A stretch of DNA of 64,000 nt from Branchiostoma floridae (Eukaryota > Chordata > Leptocardii > Amphioxiformes > Branchiostomatidae), in contig NC_049987.1 in assembly GCF_000003815.2 (NCBI RefSeq), positions 962,589 through 1,026,588 on the forward strand. The letters run 5' to 3'. Within the stretch, counting starts at the first letter, position 1, and every line of letters starts with the position of its first letter. Made by a program: the position numbers and the translations under genes. Shown piece by piece: positions 1-9,460 of this stretch. Below the pieces are notes generated by a model that worked only from the letters and a program-made list of their open reading frames with translations, ran no database searches and had not been told where the DNA came from.

Positions 1-15
1 ACCTTGCATCACGTT

Positions 16-42
<27 letters not shown>
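16..42 (+). repeat. (GA)n microsatellite
   Basis: Perfect GA dinucleotide run just upstream of the first exon in the left arm. The matching (TC)n run in the right arm lies at about 9,474-9,498. Confidence 0.9.
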
Positions 43-48
<6 letters not shown>

Positions 49-58
49 CGACCCAGCA

Positions 59-369
59 ATGTTGGTTCAAGCGACAACGGTGATCAACAGCTCAGACACT
101 GAGATTTTGACATCAACGCTAGGACTTCCTGAACAGTTGAACGAATCTGATGAAGAAGGACTTCCTGAACTGTTGAACGAATCTGATGAAGAAGGACTTC
201 CTGAACTGTTGAACGAATCTGATGAAGAAGGACTTCCTGAACAGTTGAACGAATCTGATGAAGAAGGACTTCCTGAACTGTTGAACGAATCTGATGAAGA
301 AGGACTTCCTGAACTGTTGAACGAATCTGATGAGGATTAACAATACAGTAATCAGCCTTTCAACACAAC
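59..369 (+). pseudogene. Acidic-repeat exon, left copy (nonsense)
   Basis: An ATG at 59 opens a frame with a ~28-residue leader and then six tandem 12-residue repeats of the form GLPE(L/Q)LNESDEE, encoded by 36-bp units. The repeats are strongly acidic and probably disordered. A TAA at 338-340 ends the frame. The right-arm copy has CAA at the same place, so this is a single C-to-T nonsense change. A consensus splice donor (GTGAGT) follows at 370, so the undamaged exon would end at 369 in phase 2. The start agrees with the right-arm copy, which has a TATA box upstream. No function is recognised. The exon points toward the polymerase palm exon at 998, and the phases are compatible, but other exons could intervene. 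Confidence 0.6.
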
Positions 370-997
370 GTGAGTAGAGGATTTTTTTTTTATCATCTTT
401 ATGTAGACTCTGTACACTTTGTAACCCAAACCGTATAGAAAATGAAGTCAACTTTATATTAGAGTGTTCTTTATACAATGATATACGCATCTCTTTTTAC
501 CAGTGCTCTCAATGCATAGCTCACGATATATTGTTTTATTCAACTGTAATACTAAATGTAATAGTACTTGCAGTCGTAAGTATCATATCATGAGATTAGC
601 TGCATTTAGCAAACATGGGCAGGAACATACAAATAAAGATCATCAATTTAAGATTTTTCTTTTCTGGTGCGATATTTTCAAGTTTTGTCAAAAATGAGAG
701 AAAACATCAACATCAATTTTTGTGAGTTTTTTTGAGTTGAAATATGTTTATTCGTGTGTATGCATGTATGAGCGTGAGTTTTATGTGTCAAAAAAAACGC
801 TTCGAACAAAAAATATATCTTTTGATCTATATGATGTTTCTTTCTTGTTGCGAAATGTTTACGTATGGTTTGAGGTTTGAGTGGAATCAAAAATTGACGT
901 TCATAAGTACATTGCGTCTATATTAGTTGAAAGAAACGGTGAACTGTCATGAAAGATGTCGTTTGGATGTGATACGATTTGTATTTTTTTCTTTCAG

Positions 998-1637
998 TTT
1001 GTATCCCTGTATTCCAAAGAAATTATACCGTATACACTCGACTGGACATTCTGTGGTCGAGGTTGACAACTTTGAAGACATCAGGACTTACCGCGGGATT
1101 GCAAAGTGTTTGGTACTGCCACCACAAGATTTGACAAATCCTATTTTGTCATATATGGTAGGATATGAACTGATGTACCCATTGTGTCATACGTGTTCAA
1201 TTAATGGACAAACCATATGTAACCATAACGATGACGAGCGATCACTTTTTGGTGAATGGCTAACTGCAGAGCTGATAGAAGCTATAAAGGTGGGATACAA
1301 AGTCATCAAAATCTATGAAGTCCATCACTTTGAAAGTAGTCCAGATAAGTTGTTCAGAGAGTACATTGACACATTTCTTAAAATCAAGCAGGAAAGCCGC
1401 GGCTGTCCCGAATGGGTTACTAGCACGTCTGTAGAAGAGGGTTTAGATGATAATGATACTATGAGTAACGAGGTCAAATATTTTGATGTACACAAAATGT
1501 ATCCCTATACATGTTATGAACCAAAGCAGGAAAGGAGTGACAGGACCGATGAGAAGAACCCAGGTCTGCATGCGTTAGCAAAGCTCTTCCTTAACTCTTT
1601 CTTTGGCAAGTTTAGCCGGGGAAACAACATTGCATAA
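998..1637 (+). pseudogene. Protein-primed DNA polymerase B, palm exon (left)
   Basis: Exon begins after a strong acceptor (T-rich tract, CAG at 995-997) and reads to a TAA at 1,635. It matches the palm/TPR region of protein-primed family B polymerases (DNA_pol_B_2 type, as in Polinton/Maverick and adintovirus-like elements). The motif A-like LYP lies at the exon start, then a Cys/His segment (CHTC...CNH), the GEWLTAELIEAI-GYKV helix, and motif B as KLFLNSFFGKF near the end. The TAA sits where the family usually continues, and family-like residues follow it in frame, so it looks like one nonsense mutation followed by decay. Both arms share it, so it predates the duplication. No YxDTDS motif C is found. 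Replication activity is therefore not expected from this copy. Confidence 0.85.
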
Positions 1638-1937
1638 TCTGAGTATGTCATATTGACACAAACATTAAGTAAAAAAAGGATACTATTAGGTTAATGTACA
1701 ACCAAGTGTATAATCCTAAACGACTACACTATATCTATGAAGTTAAGCAGAATTGTCAATTGAGTCTATTGAAAACAGTTTTAACTTTGTCTTGATCATA
1801 CATGGTTTGAAGACAAATGTACTTGTATTGTAGACAATATTTTTGCACAAATGGTTGATAACATTTCATTGTGTATCAAACATAAGCATGTAACAATTGC
1901 ATGTCACCCTACATGTAGATATCTAAACTATGGTCAT

Positions 1938-2165
1938 AAATGAGTGGTTCTGAATACTTTTTAAATCCTGCTTTGATCATAAGTGCGTTTGAAAAACATC
2001 GTTGTATTTTGTAAATATTGTCTATCACTGACACTGTGATTTCTAATTGTTTGATGAGTGGGTCTGAATACTTTGACATCCTGCTTTGACCATAAGTGTG
2101 TTTGAAAAAACATCGTTGTCTTGAGTACACATTGTCTAACACTGTGTTTTGTAATTGTTTGATTA
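1938..2165 (+). repeat. ~110-bp tandem repeat, two units (left arm)
   Basis: Two diverged copies begin at about 1,938 and 2,054 and share GAGTGGKTCTGAATACTTT and a segment ending in ...CATCGTTGT. The same pair occurs mirrored in the right arm at about 7,268-7,500. A 94-residue minus-strand frame spans both units, but it is repeat-derived and probably not a gene. Confidence 0.75.
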
Positions 2166-3036
2166 ATTGGTTGTGTGTAATGAAAACAATCACGTATGTG
2201 CTTCGAAGATCATTGTGAAAATACGTAGTTGATAACGATGTACTACATGATTGCGCATAGAATAAAGTTGATCAAATCATATATGAATTATGTTGGTGAT
2301 GATGGTCTCACGTTTATTTCATCTATTTGACATAGGCAGAATGATTGTATTTGTCTAGAGCATAAACAGAGTCATTGTGATAAGTAGGCATGTCTGGGCA
2401 AAACCTAATCTTGCATGCAAGGTCTGTTAGTAACGCCGTCCTGTTGGTTGATTTTTAACGAGTCCTTATTTGGAATGGGGATGTAGTCTGAGAACAGTGA
2501 ATGAAGACATTGGGGAGCATAGTGCCACATACAGACATCATTAGGTAGTGTGTTACATCAGTAGTGTGTATATGTTTATGTTTATTTTCTTAATACAGGT
2601 ATGTATTTACCAGATATTGATAAATCTATATTTAAGTTACATGTACACTTTTTCTGGATACAAAAGCATCGAATAAATGTCGACAACGAGAATTTTTGTC
2701 CATCATTTTATTGACTTAACACACGACAACAATTTCTGTACAACGTCTTCTTGTCTAAACAAAGGCATCGGTATGGCGCATTGCCGCTGACCGTTACAGA
2801 AAAGCTATGCACAAATGATTATAACATACACAAAGCGATCGTCATCTATGGCATTACCATGGGGCGCACATGGTAAGTACTCGTCAGATATTGAGTGGTA
2901 GGGTTGTAACTACGTCACATGGTACGTACGTACGTTATGGCGCCATCACATGTCACTTCGTGGCGAGTACATAACATCTGATATTTCTAACACTTCTTCC
3001 CGCACTTGGGACCGGTATAAGACTTTGCATATTTCT

Positions 3037-3136
3037 NNNNNNNNNNNNNNNNNNNNNNNNNNNNNNNNNNNNNNNNNNNNNNNNNNNNNNNNNNNNNNNN
3101 NNNNNNNNNNNNNNNNNNNNNNNNNNNNNNNNNNNN
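3037..3136. other. Assembly gap (100 N)
   Basis: Exactly 100 N between the left arm and the polymerase N-terminal gene. The real size is unknown. The gap hides whatever followed the C-terminal end of the finger protein. Confidence 0.99.
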
Positions 3137-3155
3137 GAAATGGGTTTGGTACGGT

Positions 3156-4454
3156 TCAGGTCATGGTGCCCTTGTACCGTGACAGAGGGTGTCTGACGAG
3201 GTTGGCAAAGTAATCATTAACTTTGCCGGTATCTTCGTCGTTCGGTTGAAGAGAATACACGTAAATGTTAAGCTGAAACACCCTTTCCAACTCGTCCAGC
3301 ATCCCCAACGTCACCCCCTGGAACTTGTCTTTTGTTTTGTCCGTCTTGGTCAGGAACTTCTGGAATTGGATCTTGGTGGCGGCCTCCAGATCCTTGGAAC
3401 TACCGCCATAGTGTGTTGCAACGCAGCGGAAGAAACACAAGTTGTCCTGATATGGGCCATTTGATCCACGGTGTAACGGATCAACAGCTTTACTGTTCAC
3501 GAGGTATGAGGGGAGACTGCAGGGTGCCGTGCCGATGGGATGTCCTTTCAGTTTGGCCACGTAAAACGTTACGTTAGGAACTGCCTCAACAGTCCACTTA
3601 GAGTCTGGCCGCTGTTGACGAGCACATTCCAGAATGTCAATGGTAGTCACTTTGTCCAAGAAGTCTCTTACCCCATCTTCATTTTCCACCAACACCGGTT
3701 CCTTCAGGAAACAATGGTTGTTGTTGTTACAAGCGTAATAGTACCGGAGTTCACCAGTTTCGTTGTTTCTCACGATAAAACCAAACGACACACTTAGCTT
3801 AAATGTTGCGTTTTGGTCACGAAAGACAGCCCATGCTTTGCTGGACAATTCGTCGATGGTGGTGGTGTGTAGACGGAAGTTGTATTCGTCCTGGATTTTC
3901 CGACCTCTCTTGAATTGGGTGCGTATAAACTGCCACTTCTCTCTGTACAGTTGTATTAGGGCTGCGTTGCCTCGCCCTTCTTCTTCTTCGACTGGTGTTA
4001 CCAGGTCGTCCCGTATCTCCAACGGATCCTCTTGTAGAAGGTCAGAGCTCTCACTCGCCGATGTCGCTTCACGTCGTACTTGTTTTGAAGGTTTTTCAGC
4101 CTCGTCGCCGTCTTCGCGTTTTTTTATCCTACCATGTGATTGTGGTGTTGAGGAGGACGTTGGACTGCCAGTTGAAGCGGACAGTGTTTCAGAGTGAACC
4201 TTGTGAACCCTTTGATGTTCAATCAACTTGTCACGCCTCGCAAACATCTTACAGCAGATATTGCATACATGTTGAAAACTGTTAAGGGGGTCGTGTTGCT
4301 TTTCGTGACGCTTCAAGCTATCGCGTCGAGTAAAGGTGTCTCCACACACACCGCAGCGGTAGGCAGGTGACTTGCTGTGCACCGATTGTTTGTGTCGGTT
4401 AAGCGAACGCTTTTGTTGGAAGACTTTGTCACATTGGTCGCAACGGAACGCCAT
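3156..4454 (-). CDS. C2H2-finger N-terminal part of type B DNA polymerase
   Basis: 432 residues. Three C2H2 fingers: C5/C8/H21/H26, C34/C37/H50/H54 and C64/C67/H80/H84. A Ser/Glu-rich linker (about 90-165) follows, then a globular region containing RGSNGPYQDNLCFFRC (about 330-345). This fingers-plus-globular layout is what I know from the N-terminal halves of large protein-primed polymerases in invertebrate genomes, upstream of the exonuclease domain; here that domain is missing. The frame stops (TGA, 3,156-3,158) just after RYKGTM, where family-like residues continue in another frame into the N gap, so the stop looks like a one-base frameshift. A splice acceptor (TTTTTACAG) lies 8 bp before the ATG, suggesting a 5'-UTR intron. 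The gene is divergent from the 184-residue gene. It may still yield a DNA-binding protein. Confidence 0.7.
   Translation of the reverse strand: MAFRCDQCDKVFQQKRSLNRHKQSVHSKSPAYRCGVCGDTFTRRDSLKRHEKQHDPLNSFQHVCNICCKMFARRDKLIEHQRVHKVHSETLSASTGSPTSSSTPQSHGRIKKREDGDEAEKPSKQVRREATSASESSDLLQEDPLEIRDDLVTPVEEEEGRGNAALIQLYREKWQFIRTQFKRGRKIQDEYNFRLHTTTIDELSSKAWAVFRDQNATFKLSVSFGFIVRNNETGELRYYYACNNNNHCFLKEPVLVENEDGVRDFLDKVTTIDILECARQQRPDSKWTVEAVPNVTFYVAKLKGHPIGTAPCSLPSYLVNSKAVDPLHRGSNGPYQDNLCFFRCVATHYGGSSKDLEAATKIQFQKFLTKTDKTKDKFQGVTLGMLDELERVFQLNIYVYSLQPNDEDTGKVNDYFANLVRHPLSRYKGTMT
4186..4335. repeat. Nested inverted repeat of finger-coding DNA (outer partner at 5,788-5,937)
   Basis: DNA encoding fingers 2-3 of the minus-strand finger gene recurs on the plus strand at 5,788-5,937. 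The residues are nearly the same (DSLKRHEK, HVCNIC, KMFARRDKLIEHQ) with a few substitutions. This gives a second palindrome inside the large one, enclosing the promoter and the 184-residue gene. Confidence 0.8.
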
Positions 4455-4506
4455 TATTCAACTGTAAAAATATAGAGAAGACTTACAATTTAGTCTATGT
4501 TTTGCG

Positions 4507-4510
<4 letters not shown>

Positions 4511-4544
<34 letters not shown>
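4511..4544 (+). repeat. poly-T tract
   Basis: Run of about 34 T in the divergent intergenic space, upstream of the finger gene when read on the minus strand (poly-A there). It could be an insertion tail or a nucleosome-excluding promoter element. Confidence 0.8.
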
Positions 4545-4546
<2 letters not shown>

Positions 4547-4817
4547 AGACTTGAAAATTACGTAGGTTTACGAACGCAACGTTTGAAATAGGCAAATTTT
4601 ACAGGAACGTTATCACAACTAAATCTTGCCCCTATAGATTTTCAACAGCAACACAATGTCAGAACAATATCTAATATATCTATGTTGGGTCGGCATCAGA
4701 TATACGGTACAAAAGACAGAAACAGTCGGAGAAGGGTGCAGACTTACCTCTTCGTAAATGTGTTGACGTATGTGTGTGTATGTGTGTGTGTGCATGTGTG
4801 TAGTTTGTACATGTGCA

Positions 4818-5040
4818 AGTCAGAACATGTTTTCGTGGTAATTAATATTTTATTAATGAGCTATGACGTATAAGCCAATAATTGGCCTAGGTCAGTGTGT
4901 GAAGCGATGGGGGTCGATGACGTACTTGGGCAAGTCAGAACAAGTTTTCATGGGTAATCAATTTTGAATAAACGAGCTATGACGTATAGGGCAATGATTA
5001 GTCGAGGTGGGTGACAAGAAAAAAAAAAGTATATAAAGCC
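4818..5040 (+). promoter_or_regulatory. Promoter of the 184-residue gene: repeated upstream block and TATA box
   Basis: Two ~115-bp direct repeats start at about 4,818 and 4,934. Both contain GTCAGAACA, a TT-rich stretch and GAGCTATGACGTATA, whose TGACGTA core resembles a CREB/ATF site. A TATA box (GTATATAAAG) lies at about 5,029-5,038, roughly 55 bp before the ATG at 5,093. TATA-driven promoters with duplicated upstream elements are common in viruses and mobile elements. The spacing is seen directly; factor binding is inferred. Confidence 0.55.
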
Positions 5041-5092
5041 TTTGTACAGCTGGAGAGGAGTCATTGAGACATCACCCTGACGCAGCGCCAAC

Positions 5093-5647
5093 ATGAACAA
5101 CAACATGGACAGTGGAGCAGCAGCATCAGGAGAAGATAGCATGTCAACCATGCGTCTGGGCGCCGCAATCCTCGGCAACATTTTCAGAGATATGTGTAGA
5201 TACAGCTACACTAAGCTGTTCATAAGGATGGTGTCAGATGATTGCTACGGATGTAAAGTCCAGCACCCTTCCCAACGCAACCATTCATGTCTCTTCATCT
5301 CTGAAACTAACTTGAAGGAATACCGACAGCGAAGCTTGGCGGCTATGGACTTTGAAAAAATGCACGACACTTTCACCGACACCGTCAAAGACCTGAGCAA
5401 GACAGCAGAGTTGCCGACGCAAGCTGCCATGCACGAGATATTCCAGCAATGGTACAAAGACCAGGAAGAGACCATCAACCGAGATGAGTCTGAAAACACC
5501 TTCAGCGGTAGCGAGAAAGAAGCTGAAAGTAAGGCCAAAGGCGAGTCTAAGCGTGTCCCTATAGAAATATGGAATATGGCTGCCGACATGATGATGGAAC
5601 AAAGTCCTATGTGGAAAAGTATGAACGGACAATCGTCTGCCAAGTGA
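5093..5647 (+). CDS. 184-residue protein with CxxC...SQxxHxC motif
   Basis: Intact single-exon ORF, ATG ~55 bp downstream of a TATA box and TGA at 5,645. The N-terminus is Asn/Met/Ser-rich. Residues 38-70 are hydrophobic/aromatic and include a compact Cys/His motif (DDCYGCKVQHPSQRNHSCLF) that could bind one metal ion. The C-terminal half is charged and probably helical, ending in a Ser/Glu/Lys-rich linker and IEIWNMAADMMM. I do not recognise a named family. A similar Cys/His signature may occur in uncharacterised proteins of invertebrate transposon-like elements, but I cannot confirm this. The ORF is free of stops while most polymerase pieces around it are broken. It is divergent from the finger gene and could share its upstream region. 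A DNA-binding or accessory replication role is a guess only. Confidence 0.7.
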   Translation: MNNNMDSGAAASGEDSMSTMRLGAAILGNIFRDMCRYSYTKLFIRMVSDDCYGCKVQHPSQRNHSCLFISETNLKEYRQRSLAAMDFEKMHDTFTDTVKDLSKTAELPTQAAMHEIFQQWYKDQEETINRDESENTFSGSEKEAESKAKGESKRVPIEIWNMAADMMMEQSPMWKSMNGQSSAK

Positions 5648-5787
5648 AGACACACACACACACGTGTCCTATCGATATCTGTTGTATTTGAATAACACTT
5701 TCTGAGTTAGAAAAAACAATTGTGTCTCTTGTTTACATGATCTGGTATGTGAGCGCGTGTATGTGTGTCAAAGTAGGTGTGCTAGTA

Positions 5788-6339
5788 CTCGACGCGATAG
5801 CTTGAAGCGTCACGAAAAGAAGCACGATCCCCTTAACAGTTTTCAACATGTATGTAATATCTGCGGTAAGATGTTTGCGAGGCGTGACAAGTTGATTGAA
5901 CATCAAAGTGTTCACAAGGTTCGCTCTCAAACCCTGTCGGCGACAAGGGATCTAGACATCTCTGGTTTCCCCGCGATGACACTCCTGAGAATGCTGTCTT
6001 CGACAAACGCACACCCGGTCTATTCAAAGAAGAGTGGTCAGGGGACGGTATTGTGGAGCTGTGTAGCAAAACCTATTACTGTTTCGGTGGAGACGAAAAT
6101 GATGAAGACAAATTCAGCTGCAAGGCCTAGGGGTCAGCAAGAAAGGCAGCGACATTAATTTCAAAACATATCTCAACGTCTTGAAAACACAGAAAAGCGT
6201 TCAGGGTATAAACAGGGGCTTCCGTTTTAGAAATAATCAGATGTTTATGTACTCTTAAGCAATTGATGCCTTTTCTTACTTCTATTCCAAACGACAAGTT
6301 CTGAGTGACGGAGTTACAACCCTACCACTCAATATCTGA
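5788..6339 (+). pseudogene. Finger fragment fused to polymerase B C-terminal tail
   Basis: Bases 5,788-5,937 encode C2H2 fingers 2-3 of the polymerase N-terminal protein. From about 5,947, in another frame, the sequence reads as the C-terminal tail of the same polymerase family, with DKRTPGLFKEEW, CSKTYYCFG, INRGFR and AFSYFYSKRQVL visible. The normal-looking end is at the TGA of 6,337-6,339. Damage includes a frameshift near 6,127 and an in-frame TAA at 6,256-6,258. The tail crosses into the right arm at 6,304. A deletion that removed everything between the fingers and the tail, including the catalytic core, would explain the fusion. Confidence 0.75.
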
Positions 6340-6343
6340 CGAG

Positions 6344-6415
6344 TACTTACCATGTGCGCCCCATGGTCCGTCGAGTCGACGAGGACCGCTTTACTTACCA
6401 TGTGCGCCCCATGGT
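6344..6415 (+). repeat. 49-bp tandem duplication in right arm only
   Basis: ACTTACCATGTGCGCCCCATGGT occurs at 6,344 and again at 6,393, separated by a GC-rich stretch with TCGAGTCGACGAGG. The left arm has a single copy near 2,858-2,882. This is a private change since the arms formed. Confidence 0.8.
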
Positions 6416-6756
6416 AATGCCATAGATGACGATCGCTTTGTGTATATTATAATCATTTGTGCATAGCTTTTCTGTAACGGTCAGCGGCAATGCGCCATAC
6501 CGATGCCTTTGTTTAGACAAGAAGACGTTGTACAGAAATTGTTGTCGTGTGTTAAGTCAATAAAATGATGGACAAAAATTCTCGTTGTCGACATTTATTC
6601 GATGCTTTTGTATCCAGAAAAAGTGTACATGTAACTTAAATATAGATTTATCAATATCTGGTAAATACATACCTGTACTAAGAAAATAAACATAAACATA
6701 TACACACTACTGATGTAACACACTACCTAATGATGTCTGTATGTGGCACTATGCTC

Positions 6757-6833
6757 CCTTTCACTGTGGAAGGAGGGACAGATGAGTGAGGAGGAGGGCA
6801 GATGACAAATGCACACATAAAAGATATATACAT

Positions 6834-6886
<53 letters not shown>

Positions 6887-6919
6887 ACCTAATGATGTCT
6901 GTATGTGGCACTATGCTCC
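6757..6919 (+). repeat. 163-bp tandem duplication with (AC)n in right arm
   Basis: The 40-bp segment containing ACTACCTAATGATGTCTGTA occurs at about 6,719 and again at about 6,881. New sequence lies between, including an (AC)n run at 6,836-6,880. The left arm has only one copy and no AC run. Microsatellite-driven slippage or a small insertion would explain it. Confidence 0.8.
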
Positions 6920-7727
6920 CCAATGTCTTCATTCACTGTTCTCAGACTACATCCCCATTCCAAATAAGGACTCGTTAAAAATCAACCAACAGGACGGCGT
7001 TACTAACAGACCTTGCATGCAAGATTAGGTTTTGCCCAGACATGCCTACTTATCACAATGACTCTGTTTATGCTCTAGACAAATACAATCATTCTGCCTA
7101 TGTCAAATAGATGAAATAAACGTGAGACCATCATCACCAACATAATTCATATATGATTTGATCAACTTTATTCTATGCGCAATCATGTAGTACATCGTTA
7201 TCAACTACGTATTTTCACAATGATCTTCGAAGCACATACGTGATTGTTTTCATTACACACAACCAATTAATCAAACAATTACAAAACACAGTGTTAGACA
7301 ATGTGTACTCAAGACAACGATGTTTTTTCAAACACACTTATGGTCAAAGCAGGATGTCAAAGTATTCAGACCCACTCATCAAACAATTAGAAATCACAGT
7401 GTCAGTGATAGACAATATTTACAAAATACAACGATGTTTTTCAAACGCACTTATGATCAAAGCAGGATTTAAAAAGTATTCAGAACCACTCATTTATGAC
7501 CATAGTTTAGATATCTACATGTAGGGTGACATGCAATTGTTACATGCTTATGTTTGATACACAATGAAATGTTATCAACCATTTGTGCAAAAATATTGTC
7601 TACAATACAAGTACATTTGTCTTCAAACCATGTATGATCAAGACAAAGTTAAAACTGTTTTCAATAGACTCAATTGACAATTTTGCTTAACTTCATAGAT
7701 ATAGTGTAGTCGTTTAGGATTATACAC

Positions 7728-7827
7728 NNNNNNNNNNNNNNNNNNNNNNNNNNNNNNNNNNNNNNNNNNNNNNNNNNNNNNNNNNNNNNNNNNNNNNNNN
7801 NNNNNNNNNNNNNNNNNNNNNNNNNNN
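7728..7827. other. Assembly gap (100 N) inside right arm
   Basis: The intact left arm shows that the flanks GTGTATAATCC and GGATACTATTAGG (read on the left-arm strand) are only about 15 bp apart, so 100 N is a placeholder. Confidence 0.95.
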
Positions 7828-7879
7828 CCTAATAGTATCCTTTTTTTACTTATGTTTGTGTCAATATGACATACTCAGA

Positions 7880-8519
7880 TTATGCAATGTTGTTTCCCCG
7901 GCTAAACTTGCCAAAGAAAGAGTTAAGGAAGAGCTTTGCTAACGCATGCAGACCTGGGTTCTTCTCATCGGTCCTGTCACTCCTTTCCTGCTTTGGTTCA
8001 TAACATGTATAGGGATACATTTTGTGTACATCAAAATATTTGACCTCGTTACTCATAGTATCATTATCATCTAAACCCTCTTCTACAGACGTGCTAGTAA
8101 CCCATTCGGGACAGCCGCGGCTTTCCTGCTTGATTTTAAGAAATGTGTCAATGTACTCTCTGAACAACTTATCTGGACTACTTTCAAAGTGATGGACTTC
8201 ATAGATTTTGATGACTTTGTATCCCACCTTTATAGCTTCTATCAGCTCTGCAGTTAGCCATTCACCAAAAAGTGATCGCTCGTCATCGTTATGGTTACAT
8301 ATGGTTTGTCCATTAATTGAACACGTATGACACAATGGGTACATCAGTTCATATCCTACCATATATGACAAAATAGGATTTGTCAAATCTTGTGGTGGCA
8401 GTACCAAACACTTTGCAATCCCGCGGTAAGTCCTGATGTCTTCAAAGTTGTCAACCGCGACCACAGAATGTCCAGTCGAGTGTATACGGTATAATTTCTT
8501 TGGAATACAGGGATACAAA
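7880..8519 (-). pseudogene. Protein-primed DNA polymerase B, palm exon (right)
   Basis: Reverse-oriented twin of the exon at 998-1,637 with the same acceptor, the same motif B (KLFLNSFFGKF) and the same terminal TAA. Visible differences are few, for example Ala for Glu within the VDNFED segment. The exon lies downstream of the acidic-repeat exon at 9,150-9,460 in the same orientation. The region beyond the stop is interrupted by the N gap at 7,728-7,827. The family copies genomes by protein priming; this fragment lacks the exonuclease domain and motif C. Confidence 0.85.
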
Positions 8520-9149
8520 CTGAAAGAAAAAAAAATACAAATCGTATCACATCCAAACGACATCTTTCATGACAGTTCACCGTTTCTTTCAACTAATATA
8601 GACGCAATGTACTTATGAACGTCAATTTTTGATTCCACTCAAACTTCAAACCATACGTAAACATTTCGCAACAAGAAAGAAACATCATATAGATCAAACG
8701 ATATATTTTTTGTTCGAAACGTTTTTTTTGACACATAAAACTGACGCTCATACATGCATACACACGAATAAACATATTTCAACTAAAAAAAAACTCACAA
8801 AAATTGATGTTGATGTTTTCTCTCATTTTGACAAAACTTGAAAATATCGCACCAGAAAAGAAAAATCTTAAATTGATGATCTTTATTTGTATGTTCCTGC
8901 CCATGTTTGCTAAATGCAGCTAATCTCATGATATGATACTTACGACTGCAAGTACTATTACATTTAGTATTACAGTTGAATAAAACAATATATCGTGAGC
9001 TATGCATTGAGAGCACTGGTAAAAAGAGATGCGTATATCATTGTATAAAGAACACTCTAATATAAAGTTGACTTCATTTTCTATACGGTTTGGGTTACAA
9101 AGTGTACAGAGTCTACATAAAGATGATAAAAAAAAAATCCTCTACTCAC

Positions 9150-9460
9150 GTTGTGTTGAAAGGCTGATTACTGTATTGTTGATCCTCATCAGATTCGTTC
9201 AACAGTTCAGGAAGTCCTTCTTCATCAGATTCGTTCAACAGTTCAGGAAGTCCTTCTTCATCAGATTCGTTCAACAGTTCAGGAAGTCCTTCTTCATCAG
9301 ATTCGTTCAACAGTTCAGGAAGTCCTTCTTCATCAGATTCGTTCAACAGTTCAGGAAGTCCTTCTTCATCAGATTCGTTCAACAGTTCAGGAAGTCCTAA
9401 CGTTGATGTCAAAATCTCAGTGTCTGAGCTGTTGATCACCGTTGTCGCTTGAACCAACAT
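9150..9460 (-). CDS. Acidic-repeat first exon, right copy (open)
   Basis: Mirror copy of the exon at 59-369, but open through to its splice donor (GTGAGT read on the minus strand, exon end 9,150). I chose the ATG at 9,460 because it is shared with the left copy and a TATA-like box lies ~100 bp upstream. An in-frame ATG further upstream would read through the (GA)n tract. Six repeats, all GLPELLNESDEE, form an acidic, probably unstructured segment. The exon ends in phase 2. Downstream on the same strand lies the polymerase palm exon (7,880-8,519). Function is unknown; it may be an acidic N-terminal extension of the polymerase-derived protein or an unrelated small protein. Confidence 0.5.

Larger units (their letters stand above)
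1..2917 (+). repeat. Left arm of ~9.5-kb inverted repeat
   Basis: This block is repeated in reverse orientation at 6,304-9,514. Base 1 pairs with base 9,514 and the inner end lies at about 2,917 / 6,304. Wherever I compared them the arms differ only at scattered bases, so the duplication is recent or kept uniform by gene conversion. The arm starts with a (GA)n tract at 16-42. It then carries an acidic-repeat exon (59-369), a DNA polymerase B palm exon (998-1,637), a ~110-bp tandem repeat (about 1,938-2,165) and non-coding AT-rich sequence. The left terminus is outside the window, so no target-site duplication can be judged. Confidence 0.93.

Noticed and set aside
119-490. Minus-strand 123-residue frame across the acidic repeats (and its mirror at 9,029-9,400)
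   Set aside because: It exists because the 36-bp repeat is a multiple of three; the opposite frame has a proper start, donor and TATA box.
7240-7524. 94-residue frame in the arms
   Set aside because: Spans the ~110-bp tandem repeat, is AT-rich and has no sign of codon constraint.
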